Origin: Aeromonas australiensis
GTDB taxonomy: Bacteria > Pseudomonadota > Gammaproteobacteria > Enterobacterales > Aeromonadaceae
Length of the DNA stretch: 64,000 nt
Assembly: GCF_000819725.1 (NCBI RefSeq)
Contig: NZ_CDDH01000045.1
Location: 62,001 to 126,000, forward strand
Direction: 5' to 3'
Below are positions 55,857 to 64,000 of this stretch, piece after piece; positions within the stretch are counted from its first letter, which is position 1; each line of letters begins with the position of its first letter. The translations under genes were made by a program, and so were the position numbers. Below the pieces are notes generated by a model. That model did not search any database and was not told where the DNA came from. It saw only the letters and a list, made by a program, of their open reading frames with translations.

Positions 55857-57401
55857 ATGAATGCAAAGCCAAGCCCGGAGTCGTCACAAAATGAGGTGAT
55901 CAACACCCTCAGCCGCGAACAGTGTCACGCTGCACGGCTCGCCCGCGACGCTCGCTTTGATGGCCGCTTCTTTACTGGCGTCATCTCAACCGGCATCTAC
56001 TGCCGACCGGTCTGCCCGGCACGGCCGCCGCACGTGCACAATGTGCGCTACTTCCAAAGCGCCGCGGCCGCCGAGCAGTATGGACTGCGACCCTGCCTGC
56101 GCTGCCGCCCTGAGCTGGCTCCCGCCGCCCGTGGCGATCTGCCGGTTGAGCTGGCACGGCTGCTGGCACGCATCGATCGCGGCGAGCTGGCGGAAGGCAC
56201 GCTCGCCAAACTGGCCACTGAGGCCGGGATCAGCGAACGCACCCTGCGCCGCCAGTTCGAGCAGCACCTCGGTGCCTCACCAAAACAGGTGGAGCAGACG
56301 CGCCGCCTGCTACTCGCGAAACGACTGCTGACTGAAACCGGGCTGCCCATTACCGACATCGCGTTTGCCGCTGGCTTTGCCAGCATCCGCCGCTTCAATG
56401 ACGCCTGGCTCAACGCCTACGGACTGGCCCCGCGCACCCTTCGCCAGCAGGAAGGTTGTGACGATATGGCCGATCACAGTGCTTCAGGCCAACGTGGGGC
56501 GACTCTGACACTGCAACTGCCCTACCGCCCTCCGTATGACGTGGCGGCCATGCTGGCGTTCTATCGGCTGCGGGCGATCCCCGGGCTGGAGCGGGTGGAT
56601 GGTGAGGTGTATGAGCGGCGCTACCGGGTCGGCGATCAGGTCGCACTGGTGCGCATCGCGCAGGGCAAGAGGCATAGCCTGCAACTCACCGTGCATGACC
56701 TGCCGCTCGCGGCACTGCCGGATCTGCTCTACCGGGTGCGCCGGATGTGGGATCTCGATGCCGATATGCAGCGCATCGGCGATCTGCTCGGTCAGGATCC
56801 GCTGCTCGCCCGCTTGCAGGGGCGCTGGCCCGGCGTGCGGCTGCCGGGTGGCTGGGACGAATACGAGGTGATGCTGCGCGCCATCGTCGGCCAACAGGTC
56901 TCGGTCAAGGGAGCCATCACCATACTCGGGCGACTGGTGGCGCGCACCGAGGCGCAATACGGGGTGGCGCAACTACCGACCCCCGCCCAGTTGTGCGAAC
57001 TCGATCTCGACGGCATCGGCATGCCTGGCAGCCGCATTCGCACCATGCGGGGCGTGGCGCAGGCACTGGCCAGCGGCGAACTGCCCCTCACGACAGCCAG
57101 TGATGACCAGTTGCTGGCACTACCGGGCATAGGCCCCTGGACGGTCTCTTACTGGCGGCTGCGCTGCGGGCTGGATACCGATGCTTTTCCCGCCTCCGAT
57201 CTGGTGCTGCAAAAGGCACTAGGAGGCGGTGCCAAGCTGCCGGTGAAAGAGGTGTTGGCGCAAAGCGCAGCATGGCAGCCGTGGCGCAGCTATGCGGCCA
57301 GCTGGCTGTGGCACGCCATGAGCGAAGCGCCCGATTTGCTGCTCCGTGCCACCAGCAACGAACAACAGCCAGATACCCAACAACAGGAGATAACACCATG
57401 A
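55857..57401 (+). CDS. Ada-type regulator fused to AlkA 3-methyladenine DNA glycosylase
   Basis: 514 residues. Residues about 20-100 form the Ada metal-binding domain with four cysteines (GIYCRPVCPARPP ... LRPCLRCRPE), where the first Cys takes methyl groups from phosphotriesters. About 105-200 is an AraC helix-turn-helix pair (LATEAGISERTLRRQF, ITDIAFAAGFASIRRFNDAW). About 215-500 is AlkA: an N-domain, then helix-hairpin-helix LPGIGPWTVSYW and catalytic Asp in FPASDLVL. So one protein senses, regulates and excises alkylation damage. The methyltransferase module missing from this fusion is supplied by the next gene. Confidence 0.93.
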   Translation: MNAKPSPESSQNEVINTLSREQCHAARLARDARFDGRFFTGVISTGIYCRPVCPARPPHVHNVRYFQSAAAAEQYGLRPCLRCRPELAPAARGDLPVELARLLARIDRGELAEGTLAKLATEAGISERTLRRQFEQHLGASPKQVEQTRRLLLAKRLLTETGLPITDIAFAAGFASIRRFNDAWLNAYGLAPRTLRQQEGCDDMADHSASGQRGATLTLQLPYRPPYDVAAMLAFYRLRAIPGLERVDGEVYERRYRVGDQVALVRIAQGKRHSLQLTVHDLPLAALPDLLYRVRRMWDLDADMQRIGDLLGQDPLLARLQGRWPGVRLPGGWDEYEVMLRAIVGQQVSVKGAITILGRLVARTEAQYGVAQLPTPAQLCELDLDGIGMPGSRIRTMRGVAQALASGELPLTTASDDQLLALPGIGPWTVSYWRLRCGLDTDAFPASDLVLQKALGGGAKLPVKEVLAQSAAWQPWRSYAASWLWHAMSEAPDLLLRATSNEQQPDTQQQEITP

Positions 57402-57880
57402 TCCGCTACGATATCCTGCCGACCCGCTGCGGCGATCTGCTGGTTGCCATCAATGAATCCGGTCTGGTACACGTGGACTTTGTGGCGGGCCTGCGAGCAC
57501 TGCCCGATATAAGTGGCTGGCAGCAAGATCACGAGACTCTGGCCCCCTTCCTCGCCGAATTTGACGCCTATTTTGCCGGTCGCTTGCAGCGCTTCTCCCT
57601 GCCCCTTGCCGCCCGTGGTACCGCCTTTCAGCAGGAGGTGTGGCAAGCATTGTGCGACATCCCCTACGGCGAGACCCGCAGCTACAGCGATATTGCCCGC
57701 GCCATCGGCAAACCCGATGCGGTGCGGGCGGTGGGTGCGGCGAATGGCCGCAATCCGCTCTCGATCATCGTTCCCTGCCATCGGGTGATCGGCCAGAACG
57801 GCAGCCTGACCGGCTATGCGGGGGGATTGGAGATTAAAAAAGCGCTGCTGGCACTGGAATCAGCTCGGTTTCCATTGTGA
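57398..57880 (+). CDS. ogt: methylated-DNA-[protein]-cysteine S-methyltransferase
   Basis: 160 residues from ATG 57398, which overlaps the preceding TGA (ATGA) and has CAGGAG upstream. Motifs: GTAFQQEVWQALCDIPYGETRSYSDIA, RAVGAANGRNP and the active-site IVPCHRVIG (Cys127). Removes methyl from O6-methylguanine. Co-translated with the Ada-AlkA fusion, so the pair rebuilds the full adaptive-response set. Confidence 0.95.
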   Translation: MIRYDILPTRCGDLLVAINESGLVHVDFVAGLRALPDISGWQQDHETLAPFLAEFDAYFAGRLQRFSLPLAARGTAFQQEVWQALCDIPYGETRSYSDIARAIGKPDAVRAVGAANGRNPLSIIVPCHRVIGQNGSLTGYAGGLEIKKALLALESARFPL

Positions 57881-57969
57881 CAATCCCTTGAGAGAAATAA
57901 CCACATGGACAGGTAAAGGACTCGATCGCAGTGGAACCTTTTTTACATGAAAGCTGTTAGTTGAATTGG

Positions 57970-58329
57970 CTAAAGCCCAGAAAGATCGAAATCAACTTCG
58001 TAAAGCTTTCTTTTTGCACAGATGAACTGACCATTCTCAATGGCGCGAACATTTGACAGACTCCATGCCCAATAACCTGATTCCCAACCACTTGAACAGG
58101 CGGCAACGACCTCATTAGGCTGCCACTCATGAATCTCCTCAATATCAACGATCGCAACGGCCCTACCATAGGGGTCAATTGGCATGTCGCGAGATAAAAA
58201 TACTGAGTTTTCAACAATCAAAAGATCGCGAATAGGGAGGTATTGAGGGCACCATGAGCGCACCTCCAACGTTTTCTTTCCTGAGGCTATATTTGCCCCA
58301 TGCGGACTCACTATCGAAAGTGCGAGCAT
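57970..58329 (-). CDS. ASCH-domain protein
   Basis: 119 residues from ATG 58329, which has AAGGA seven bases upstream. MLALSIVSPHGANIASGKKTLEVRSW is the ASCH core with GxKxxExR, followed by LLIVENSVFLS, GRAVAIVDIEEIHEW and GYWAWSLSNVRAI. ASCH domains have a PUA-like fold for RNA or modified-nucleoside handling. Upstream starts at 58356 and 58386 lack ribosome-binding sites. Base composition is visibly lower in GC than neighbours, suggesting transfer. It lies between ogt (convergent) and rlhA (same strand). Confidence 0.8.
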   Translation of the reverse strand: MLALSIVSPHGANIASGKKTLEVRSWCPQYLPIRDLLIVENSVFLSRDMPIDPYGRAVAIVDIEEIHEWQPNEVVAACSSGWESGYWAWSLSNVRAIENGQFICAKRKLYEVDFDLSGL

Positions 58330-58437
58330 CAATACGTCCTTGTATTTTCCTGCCATGGTAAGAGCCAGCGTAAGGATGGGTAACATCTCTCAAGCCATTC
58401 AATGAGTTATATTGCCATTTGACAATATACTTGTCAG

Positions 58438-60297
58438 TCACCGCTTCAGGCTGCCCATCACATGCATTTCGCAGCGGTTGCAGTCAAAACGCAGGCGGAA
58501 GGTATCTTTACCCATCTTGAGCTCCAGCGGCTCGGCCTTGAGGCCCGGCACCTCGTTCGGGCAGAGGTTCTGGCTATAGCGGATGCAGTGCTTGGTGATC
58601 ATCAGCACCACTTCCCGCTCCTCCTTGTTCGCCTCATAGGCGGGAGCGATGCGCTCCACCCCGTGTTCGCGGAAGAACTGCTCGGCGGCGCTGTTCAGCA
58701 CGTTGCCAAGGTAGGAGAGGCGGTGCTGGGGATAGTTGATATCCCGCAGGGCGATACGTCTCTCGGGGCGCTGGTAGCTGGCCACCCGCGCCGCCTCGAG
58801 CGCGGCGATACCATCCCGGCGCAAACCGTTGAGCTGTGATGCGGCGATAAATAGCGGCCTCGTTACTGCCAACTCAATCTTGCGGGCCACAAACAGGGTA
58901 TTGCCGAGTTTACCGAGCTGATCCCGCGCCTGTTGCAGCGCCCGCTCCGGATTATCCGCAGGCTGTTTGTCGCAAGGCAAAGTCACCGCGGCACTGATGC
59001 CCTGCTCGTCGGTGAGGGTGAGGCTCACGCCCTCATCGCACTCTGCCAGCACCATATCGACCCGGATGCGGCGATCCGCGCTCGCCTTCTCCAGTATCTT
59101 GCTGAACGCCTGATCGTGGTTGCGGTAGATTTCGGTCCCCACCTTTAGCCCCGGCATGCGTTCTGACAGGAGTAACTGCTTACCTTCTACTTTGTTGAGG
59201 CGCATCCCCACCAGCTCGTTGTTCGGCTTGAAGAAGCCCAAACCGTCACCGTTGTTGAGGGTGACCTGTTTGCCGTCAATCTCGATACCGTCACGGGTCA
59301 CCTTGGTGACACGCCCCAGCGGCTCACCCACATATTTCGGGCTCTTGGTGGAGTCGATCCCCTGCTGGCGGCCATGGAGGAAGTAGTCTGTGCTGCCGCG
59401 GTTGAAGCTCTTCTTGGGGTCTGGTGTGAAGCTGTAGCTGCAACGACCCGCAGAGGCGGCAACCAAATCGGAGCGGCTATCCAGAATGGCGTCGAGCTTC
59501 TGGCGATACCAGGCGGTAACGTTCTTGACGTAGTCGAGTCCCTTGAGTCGCCCTTCAATCTTGAAGGAGCGGATCCCCGCCTCGATCAAGGCCTCCAGGT
59601 TGTCGGTCTGATCCATATCCTTGAGTGACAGCAGGTGGCTGTCGGCCACCAGCACTTCACCATCCGGCTTTTGCAGCGAGCAGGGCAGACGGCAGAACTG
59701 GGCACACTCGCCGCGATTGGCACTGCGGCCGGTACGGGCATGGCTGATATTGCACTGGCCGCTGTAGGAGACACAGAGCGCACCGTGGATAAAAAACTCC
59801 AACTGCACATTGGTCGCTGCACTGATCTCGCGGATCTGCGCAAGAGACAGTTCGCGCGCCAGCACCACCTGAGAGAAACCCACATCCTGCAGAAACTTCA
59901 CCTTCTGTGGCGTGCGGTTGTCGGTCTGGGTACTGGCATGGAGCGCGATGGGAGGCAAATCCAGCGCCAGCAGTCCCATATCCTGCACGATGAGCGCATC
60001 GGCACCGGCTTCGTAGATCTGGTGGGTCAGCCGCCGGGCCTGCTCCAGCTCATGATCGTGCAGCAGGGTGTTGAAAGCGACAAAGACCTGGGCGCCGAAA
60101 CGGTGGGCGTGGCGCGCCAGCGCCTCGATATCCTCGATGGAGTTGCCCGCCGCACTGCGGGCGCCAAAGGCTGGGCCACCCATATAGACGGCATCGGCAC
60201 CATGGTTGATGGCTTCTATGCCGTAGGCGAGGTTCTTGGCCGGAGCCAGCAGCTCCAACCGGTTATTGTGGCTTAAAGGGTGCTTGTTCTGGTGCAT
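58438..60297 (-). CDS. rlhA: U32 peptidase-family 23S rRNA hydroxylation protein (RlhA)
   Basis: 619 residues. N-terminal U32 domain: RLELLAPAKNLAYGIEAINHGADAVYMGG, HASTQTDNRTPQKV, FFIHGALCVSYSGQCNISHARTGRSANRGECAQFCRLPC, FKIEGRLKGLDYVKNVT. The C-terminal DUF3656-like part ends TKHCIRYSQNLCP and FDCNRCEMHV. The conserved cysteines likely hold an iron-sulfur cluster. Size and blocks match E. coli YdcP/RlhA (hydroxylation of 23S C2501) rather than the shorter TrhP or UbiU. Confidence 0.9.
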   Translation of the reverse strand: MHQNKHPLSHNNRLELLAPAKNLAYGIEAINHGADAVYMGGPAFGARSAAGNSIEDIEALARHAHRFGAQVFVAFNTLLHDHELEQARRLTHQIYEAGADALIVQDMGLLALDLPPIALHASTQTDNRTPQKVKFLQDVGFSQVVLARELSLAQIREISAATNVQLEFFIHGALCVSYSGQCNISHARTGRSANRGECAQFCRLPCSLQKPDGEVLVADSHLLSLKDMDQTDNLEALIEAGIRSFKIEGRLKGLDYVKNVTAWYRQKLDAILDSRSDLVAASAGRCSYSFTPDPKKSFNRGSTDYFLHGRQQGIDSTKSPKYVGEPLGRVTKVTRDGIEIDGKQVTLNNGDGLGFFKPNNELVGMRLNKVEGKQLLLSERMPGLKVGTEIYRNHDQAFSKILEKASADRRIRVDMVLAECDEGVSLTLTDEQGISAAVTLPCDKQPADNPERALQQARDQLGKLGNTLFVARKIELAVTRPLFIAASQLNGLRRDGIAALEAARVASYQRPERRIALRDINYPQHRLSYLGNVLNSAAEQFFREHGVERIAPAYEANKEEREVVLMITKHCIRYSQNLCPNEVPGLKAEPLELKMGKDTFRLRFDCNRCEMHVMGSLKR

Positions 60298-60394
60298 GGT
60301 CTCGGGATCAGGGCGGACAGCAAATGGGCGCTACTCTAGCCCATTCACCACCCGCATGCCTTGATCCCGCTTAAGGTATCCGCAAAATGCAGGA

Positions 60395-61003
60395 TTAGAT
60401 AACCACCTTGAGTGCCAGCCCGAGCAGCACCAGCCCGCTCACCTTGTCGATGACAAAGGATTTGGCTTTAAGCCACGCCAGCACGGGCCCGCGCGAGAGC
60501 ACCAGCGCCACCAGCACGTACCAGACGGCATCGATCCCGCCCGCGGTGAGCATCATGATGCCCCCTTCGCTCCAGCCGGTATCGGCCCGCACAAACTGGC
60601 TGAACAGGGCGATGAAGAAGACCGCCAGCTGGGGATTGAGGAAGGCAACCATAAAACCTTCAAAGGCCCCCTGCCGACCGCGCAGTTGATGCACCTCTTC
60701 ATTCGCTTCACTACTGGCAGGCTTTGCCAGCAGGGCTTTCACCCCGAGCCAGGCAAGAAATGCGGCGCCGCCGTAGCGGATCAGATCAAACAGGAGCGGA
60801 GTCTGGGTGATCAGAATGGAGAGGCCAAGCGCGGTGACCAGCGCATAGATACCAACCCCGAAGCCATGACCTAGCGCAGTGGCGACACCATGCCCCTGCC
60901 CGCCCTGCACCGTGTTGCGGATGATCAGCGCCAGACTCGGCCCCGGGCTGATGGCCCCCATCACGCAGATTGCGGCCAGTGCCAGCCAACTCGTCAGTTC
61001 CAT
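60395..61003 (-). CDS. LysE/RhtB family amino-acid exporter
   Basis: 202 residues with six hydrophobic segments. CVMGAISPGPSLALIIRNTVQGGQGHGVATALGHGFGVGIYAL is the family's N-terminal signature, and NPQLAVFFIALF follows mid-protein. AGAGGAA precedes the ATG. It lies 127 bases downstream of a LysR gene on the same strand. Substrate not determinable. Confidence 0.92.
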   Translation of the reverse strand: MELTSWLALAAICVMGAISPGPSLALIIRNTVQGGQGHGVATALGHGFGVGIYALVTALGLSILITQTPLLFDLIRYGGAAFLAWLGVKALLAKPASSEANEEVHQLRGRQGAFEGFMVAFLNPQLAVFFIALFSQFVRADTGWSEGGIMMLTAGGIDAVWYVLVALVLSRGPVLAWLKAKSFVIDKVSGLVLLGLALKVVI

Positions 61004-61130
61004 GCTTTTCCTCTTTTATGCTCAATATGATGACCTGCACTCAGGGTACGGGCTGAGCCATTATGCCAGTAGTGAAAGTTATGAATAGATTCCATAACCA
61101 ATGGCTATGGCACTACACAACTGACTGCGG

Positions 61131-62072
61131 CTAACCGCCGAGACCGAGCAGCTTGCGACTCTCGCCGACGGTACGTTGCAGGTGATCCCGCAGGAATGGG
61201 TAGGCCAGCTCGCGAAACCAGCGGTGGGCCGGATCCTGATGGTGGCGCTGATGCCACAGCAGATGATACTGCTGGTCGCGGGTAGCAAATGGCAGATCGA
61301 CAAAGGTGAGCTCATGGCCGCAGGAGAGCTGCCAGGCGATATGGGCCGGGGTGGTCATCAGGCAATCGGTGCGTAGCAACACCTCCACCGCCGCCTGAAA
61401 GAAGGGCACCCGGGCAAACCAGCGCCGACTCACTCCCTGCGGCGCCAACACCTGCTCAACCGGGCTGTCCTTGTCGCCTCCCCCGCTCACCTGCAGGTGA
61501 GGCCAGGCGAGATAGTCATCGAGACTCAGCCCCTTGCCTGCCAGCGGATGGTGACGTCCCATCAGCACCGCCAGCCGATCTTCCCCCTGATGCAGACCGC
61601 GGATCTGCTCCGGTACCTGCTCGGTGATGGTAGAGACCAGATCCAGCTCGGACTGCCACAACTGCGGCAGCTGACGTTTGTCCCACAGGCTGTACTCCAG
61701 CGCCGCCAACGGCGCCTCGTTGGCGAGCGCGGCACAGATATCGGGCAGGATATGCTGGGCCACATAATCGGAGGAGGCGAGCCGAAATACCCGCTCGCAG
61801 CGGCTCGGGTCAAATCCGGGCGCCTCGTAGAGCCGCTCCAGCGCACCGAGAGAATCCGCCAGCTGGGCGGCCAACAGTTCGGCCCGTGGCGTCAGCAGCC
61901 AGCGTTGCCCCTCCCGCACCAGCAACTCGTCGTCAAACTCGCTGCGCAACTGGGCAAGCTGCTTGCTGATAGAGGGCTGACTCAGGTGCAACAGCTCGGC
62001 GGCGCGGCTGATATTGCGGGTCTCCAGCAGCACCTTGAGGGTCGGCAACAAGTTGAGATTGGCTCTGAGCAA
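61131..62072 (-). CDS. LysR-type transcriptional regulator
   Basis: 313 residues with a TTG start at 62072 (GAGGG upstream; no in-frame ATG or GTG exists between the preceding stop and the helix-turn-helix). HTH: LLETRNISRAAELLHLSQPSISKQLAQLRSEFDDELLVREG region, then a periplasmic-binding-like effector domain. Divergent from fabH across 226 bases and upstream of lysE; could control either. Confidence 0.9.
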   Translation of the reverse strand: MLRANLNLLPTLKVLLETRNISRAAELLHLSQPSISKQLAQLRSEFDDELLVREGQRWLLTPRAELLAAQLADSLGALERLYEAPGFDPSRCERVFRLASSDYVAQHILPDICAALANEAPLAALEYSLWDKRQLPQLWQSELDLVSTITEQVPEQIRGLHQGEDRLAVLMGRHHPLAGKGLSLDDYLAWPHLQVSGGGDKDSPVEQVLAPQGVSRRWFARVPFFQAAVEVLLRTDCLMTTPAHIAWQLSCGHELTFVDLPFATRDQQYHLLWHQRHHQDPAHRWFRELAYPFLRDHLQRTVGESRKLLGLGG

Positions 62073-62298
62073 GGAGATACCCTCATCGGTGGTAAAACGC
62101 CTATCTTAGGGCAGAGGAGTCCCGCGTTTTAAGCAAAATTTCCAGCCATGCTCAGCACGTTGCGACCCTTTCCTGCTAGATGGCGCAGCCACTTGCCCAG
62201 CACATAACCATGACCACAAGATGACAGTGGTTGTCTCGTACGGCATAATTGCACGATTTTCCGCCCGCGGGCGATCCACTTTGAGAAGCGGTAACAAG

Positions 62299-63387
62299 AT
62301 GAAATACGCCAATATCACCGGCTGGGGCAAATGCCTGCCTCCCTCCGTGCTGACCAACGACGACCTCAGCACCATCATGGATACGTCAGACGAGTGGATC
62401 TATCCGCGCACCGGCATCAAGGCCCGCCGGATCTCCCACGTCAGTACCTCGGATCTCGCCACCCTGGCCGGTCGCCGCGCACTGGCCTGCGCCGGTCTGG
62501 AAGCGAGCGATCTCGATGGCATCATCCTGGCCACCGCCACCCCGGACAACCTGCTGCCAAGCGCTGCATCTGCGGTGCAGAAGAAACTGGGCGCCGTCAA
62601 CGCCGCCGTGTTCGACCTCAACGCGGCCTGCACCGGTTTCGTCTACTCCCTCTCCGTCGCCACCTCGCTGGTGCAGACCGGGATGATGAAGAAGGTGCTG
62701 GTGATTGGCGCCGAGCGCCTCACCTACCTGCTGGACTGGGCACGCCGCGATACCGCCGTGCTGTTTGGCGATGGTGCCGGTGCCGTGGTGATCGAGGCGA
62801 GCGAGCAGGAGTGTGGCCTGATCGCCAACAAACTGGGCTGTGACAGCGAAGCGCGGGAGATCCTGCACGTTCCGAACTTCGGTACCGATCGGGTGCGTTT
62901 TGCCGATATCGATGGGCTGTTCACCTTCAACTTCGAAGGGCCGGAGATCTTCAAACGCGCCGTGCGCGGCATGGGTGAAGCCACCAGCACTGTGCTGGCT
63001 CAGGCCGGTATTGCACCGGAGCAGGTCGACCTGATCGTGCCGCACCAAGCCAATATCCGCATCATCGAGACCCTCGCCAAACGGATGAATGCGCCGATGG
63101 AGAAGGTGATGGTCAACATCGAAAATTACGGCAACACCTCCGCTGCCACTGTGCCCATCGCCCTGTGTGAAGCGCTGGAGCAGGGGCGCGTAAAGCCGAA
63201 CTCCTATCTGCTGACCGCCGCTTTCGGTGCCGGCCTGACCTGGGGCGCCGCCATCATCAAGTGGGGCGATCGCGTCACCCCCATCAAGGTGTGCGACGCC
63301 GAACTGCCCCCCTGTGGTCAAAGTGCGCTGGAGCTGATTGCCCACGCAGTGGAAGGTTGCCAGAAGGCTCACGCCAACGAGGCGTGA
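62299..63387 (+). CDS. beta-ketoacyl-ACP synthase III, second (FabH2) type
   Basis: 362 residues from ATG 62299. Catalytic triad: Cys111 in [10 protein letters not shown], His in VPHQANIRI, Asn in [10 protein letters not shown]. The C terminus has about 40 residues beyond usual FabH ([18 protein letters not shown]...), a feature I associate with the Vibrio second FabH. Condenses acyl-CoA with malonyl-ACP. No other fab genes adjacent, unlike canonical fabH in the plsX-fabHDG cluster. Confidence 0.88.
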   Translation: MKYANITGWGKCLPPSVLTNDDLSTIMDTSDEWIYPRTGIKARRISHVSTSDLATLAGRRALACAGLEASDLDGIILATATPDNLLPSAASAVQKKLGAVNAAVFDLNAACTGFVYSLSVATSLVQTGMMKKVLVIGAERLTYLLDWARRDTAVLFGDGAGAVVIEASEQECGLIANKLGCDSEAREILHVPNFGTDRVRFADIDGLFTFNFEGPEIFKRAVRGMGEATSTVLAQAGIAPEQVDLIVPHQANIRIIETLAKRMNAPMEKVMVNIENYGNTSAATVPIALCEALEQGRVKPNSYLLTAAFGAGLTWGAAIIKWGDRVTPIKVCDAELPPCGQSALELIAHAVEGCQKAHANEA

Positions 63388-63395
63388 TCCTCATC

Positions 63396-63424
63396 AGGAG
63401 CCTGGATCCTCAGGCTCCTTCTCT
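63396..63424 (+). terminator. terminator of the fabH-type gene
   Basis: AGGAGCCTG GATCCT CAGGCTCCT then TCTCTCCTGTT. Modest T content. Confidence 0.65.
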
Positions 63425-63511
63425 CCTGTTCATCCCCACCTGGCTCTGCCCCCCAGTTCGCAAGCCGCCATCTTCACCAAATCCGTTTCCTCACGCACCT
63501 ATAAGCACCAT

Positions 63512-63550
63512 AAAAAAGTCCGGCTCCCCAAGGGGAGCCGGACTTTTTAC
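63512..63550. terminator. terminator of pnp (and read-through from fabH)
   Basis: AAAAGTCCGGCTCCCC AA GGGGAGCCGGACTTTT, a perfect 16-bp stem with T-runs on both strands. Confidence 0.9.
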
Positions 63551-63585
63551 ATCAACCGGAACCGATCCGGTATCAGGCGAGCAGA

Positions 63586-64000
63586 TTACTCTGCAGCAGG
63601 CGCTTCTTCAGCGGCCGGAGTGGCGTTAGCAGCCGCTTCGGTCGGGGCGTTAGCTTCCTTGATGGAGAGACGTACCCGGCCCTGACGGTCCACTTCCAGT
63701 ACCTTCACCTTGACCACGTCACCGATGGTCAGGTGGTCAGCCACGTTCTGTACGCGCGCATCGGTGATCTGGGAGATGTGTACCAGACCATCTTTGCCCG
63801 GCAGAATGTTGACGAATGCACCGAAATCGGCCAGACGAACAACTTTACCTTCATAGATGCGGTTCACTTCGATCTCGGCAGTGATGGCCTCGATGCGACG
63901 AATCGCTTCCATGGCAGCTTCGTTGGCCACGGCGGAGATACGTACAGTACCGTCATCATCCAGCTCGATGTTGGTGCCGGTCTCTTCGGTCAGCGCACGG
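63586..64000 (-). CDS. pnp: polyribonucleotide nucleotidyltransferase, C-terminal part (5' end outside window)
   Basis: The frame is open to the window edge. It shows the end of the KH domain ([30 protein letters not shown]) and the S1 RNA-binding domain ([52 protein letters not shown]), then an Ala/Glu/Pro-rich tail. PNPase degrades RNA 3' to 5' by phosphorolysis. ORF callers may pick an internal Met at 63930, but that is not a start. Confidence 0.95.
   Translation of the reverse strand, partial: RALTEETGTNIELDDDGTVRISAVANEAAMEAIRRIEAITAEIEVNRIYEGKVVRLADFGAFVNILPGKDGLVHISQITDARVQNVADHLTIGDVVKVKVLEVDRQGRVRLSIKEANAPTEAAANATPAAEEAPAAE

Noticed and set aside
58211-58441. 76-codon frame whose GTG overlaps the rlhA stop
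   Set aside because: The GTGA overlap is tempting, but it runs over 100 bases into the better-supported ASCH gene in another frame, and the product shows no family features.

Overview
The window reads as a chromosomal stretch of an Aeromonas species. GC is high. Gene content is gamma-proteobacterial (folA, mogA, trmB, yggL, tesA/ybbAP, cheV, dnaB-alr, rlhA, pnp), with Aeromonas/Vibrio hallmarks: two large secreted chitinases, an ExeM-type nuclease with a GlyGly-CTERM tail, a hut haem-uptake cluster, a minor-pilin operon and five tandem tRNA-Ala(GGC) genes. Species cannot be fixed from sequence reading alone.

Layout. 1-1.3 kb: end of cysI and cysH (sulfate assimilation). 1.4-10.4 kb: mostly minus-strand housekeeping genes (folA, yjjP/yjjB exporter, mogA, small envelope proteins, a subtilase, a YnjE-type sulfurtransferase, glutaminase, yggL, trmB). 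10.7-18.7 kb: an aminotransferase, a CSS-EAL c-di-GMP phosphodiesterase, yfcH, and the ybbP-ybbA / tesA divergent pair. 18.9-30.2 kb: cheV, two GH18 chitinases, the secreted nuclease, the tRNA-Ala array and an unannotated 39-codon gene. Each chitinase leader carries a recognisable c-di-GMP-I (GEMM) riboswitch about 110 nt before the start codon. 30.4-35.1 kb: a CrbS-like transporter/histidine-kinase hybrid and an HcaT-like MFS protein. 35.4-43.7 kb: haem acquisition, comprising a TonB-dependent haem receptor, ChaN lipoprotein, HutZ/HutX and HutBCD, with Fur-box matches in both divergent promoter regions. 43.9-50.9 kb: nuclease-like lipoprotein, pepE, yjbQ-alr, dnaB and a Tim44-like protein. 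51.0-51.4 kb: a decayed IS1595-type transposase. 51.6-55.4 kb: VOC protein and the pilE-fimT-pilV-pilW-pilX operon. 55.9-57.9 kb: Ada/AlkA fusion plus ogt. 58-64 kb: ASCH protein, rlhA, LysE, LysR, a second-type FabH and the 3' end of pnp.

The clearest themes are: (i) polymer degradation tied to c-di-GMP, with two riboswitched chitinases and an EAL enzyme nearby; (ii) iron-regulated haem import from outer membrane to cytoplasm; and (iii) small unannotated elements. The last group includes a 39-aa gene with its own promoter and terminator, a 33-aa basic ORF, an orphan plus-strand terminator that may end a small RNA, and a displaced, synonymously diverged copy of the dnaB 3' end.
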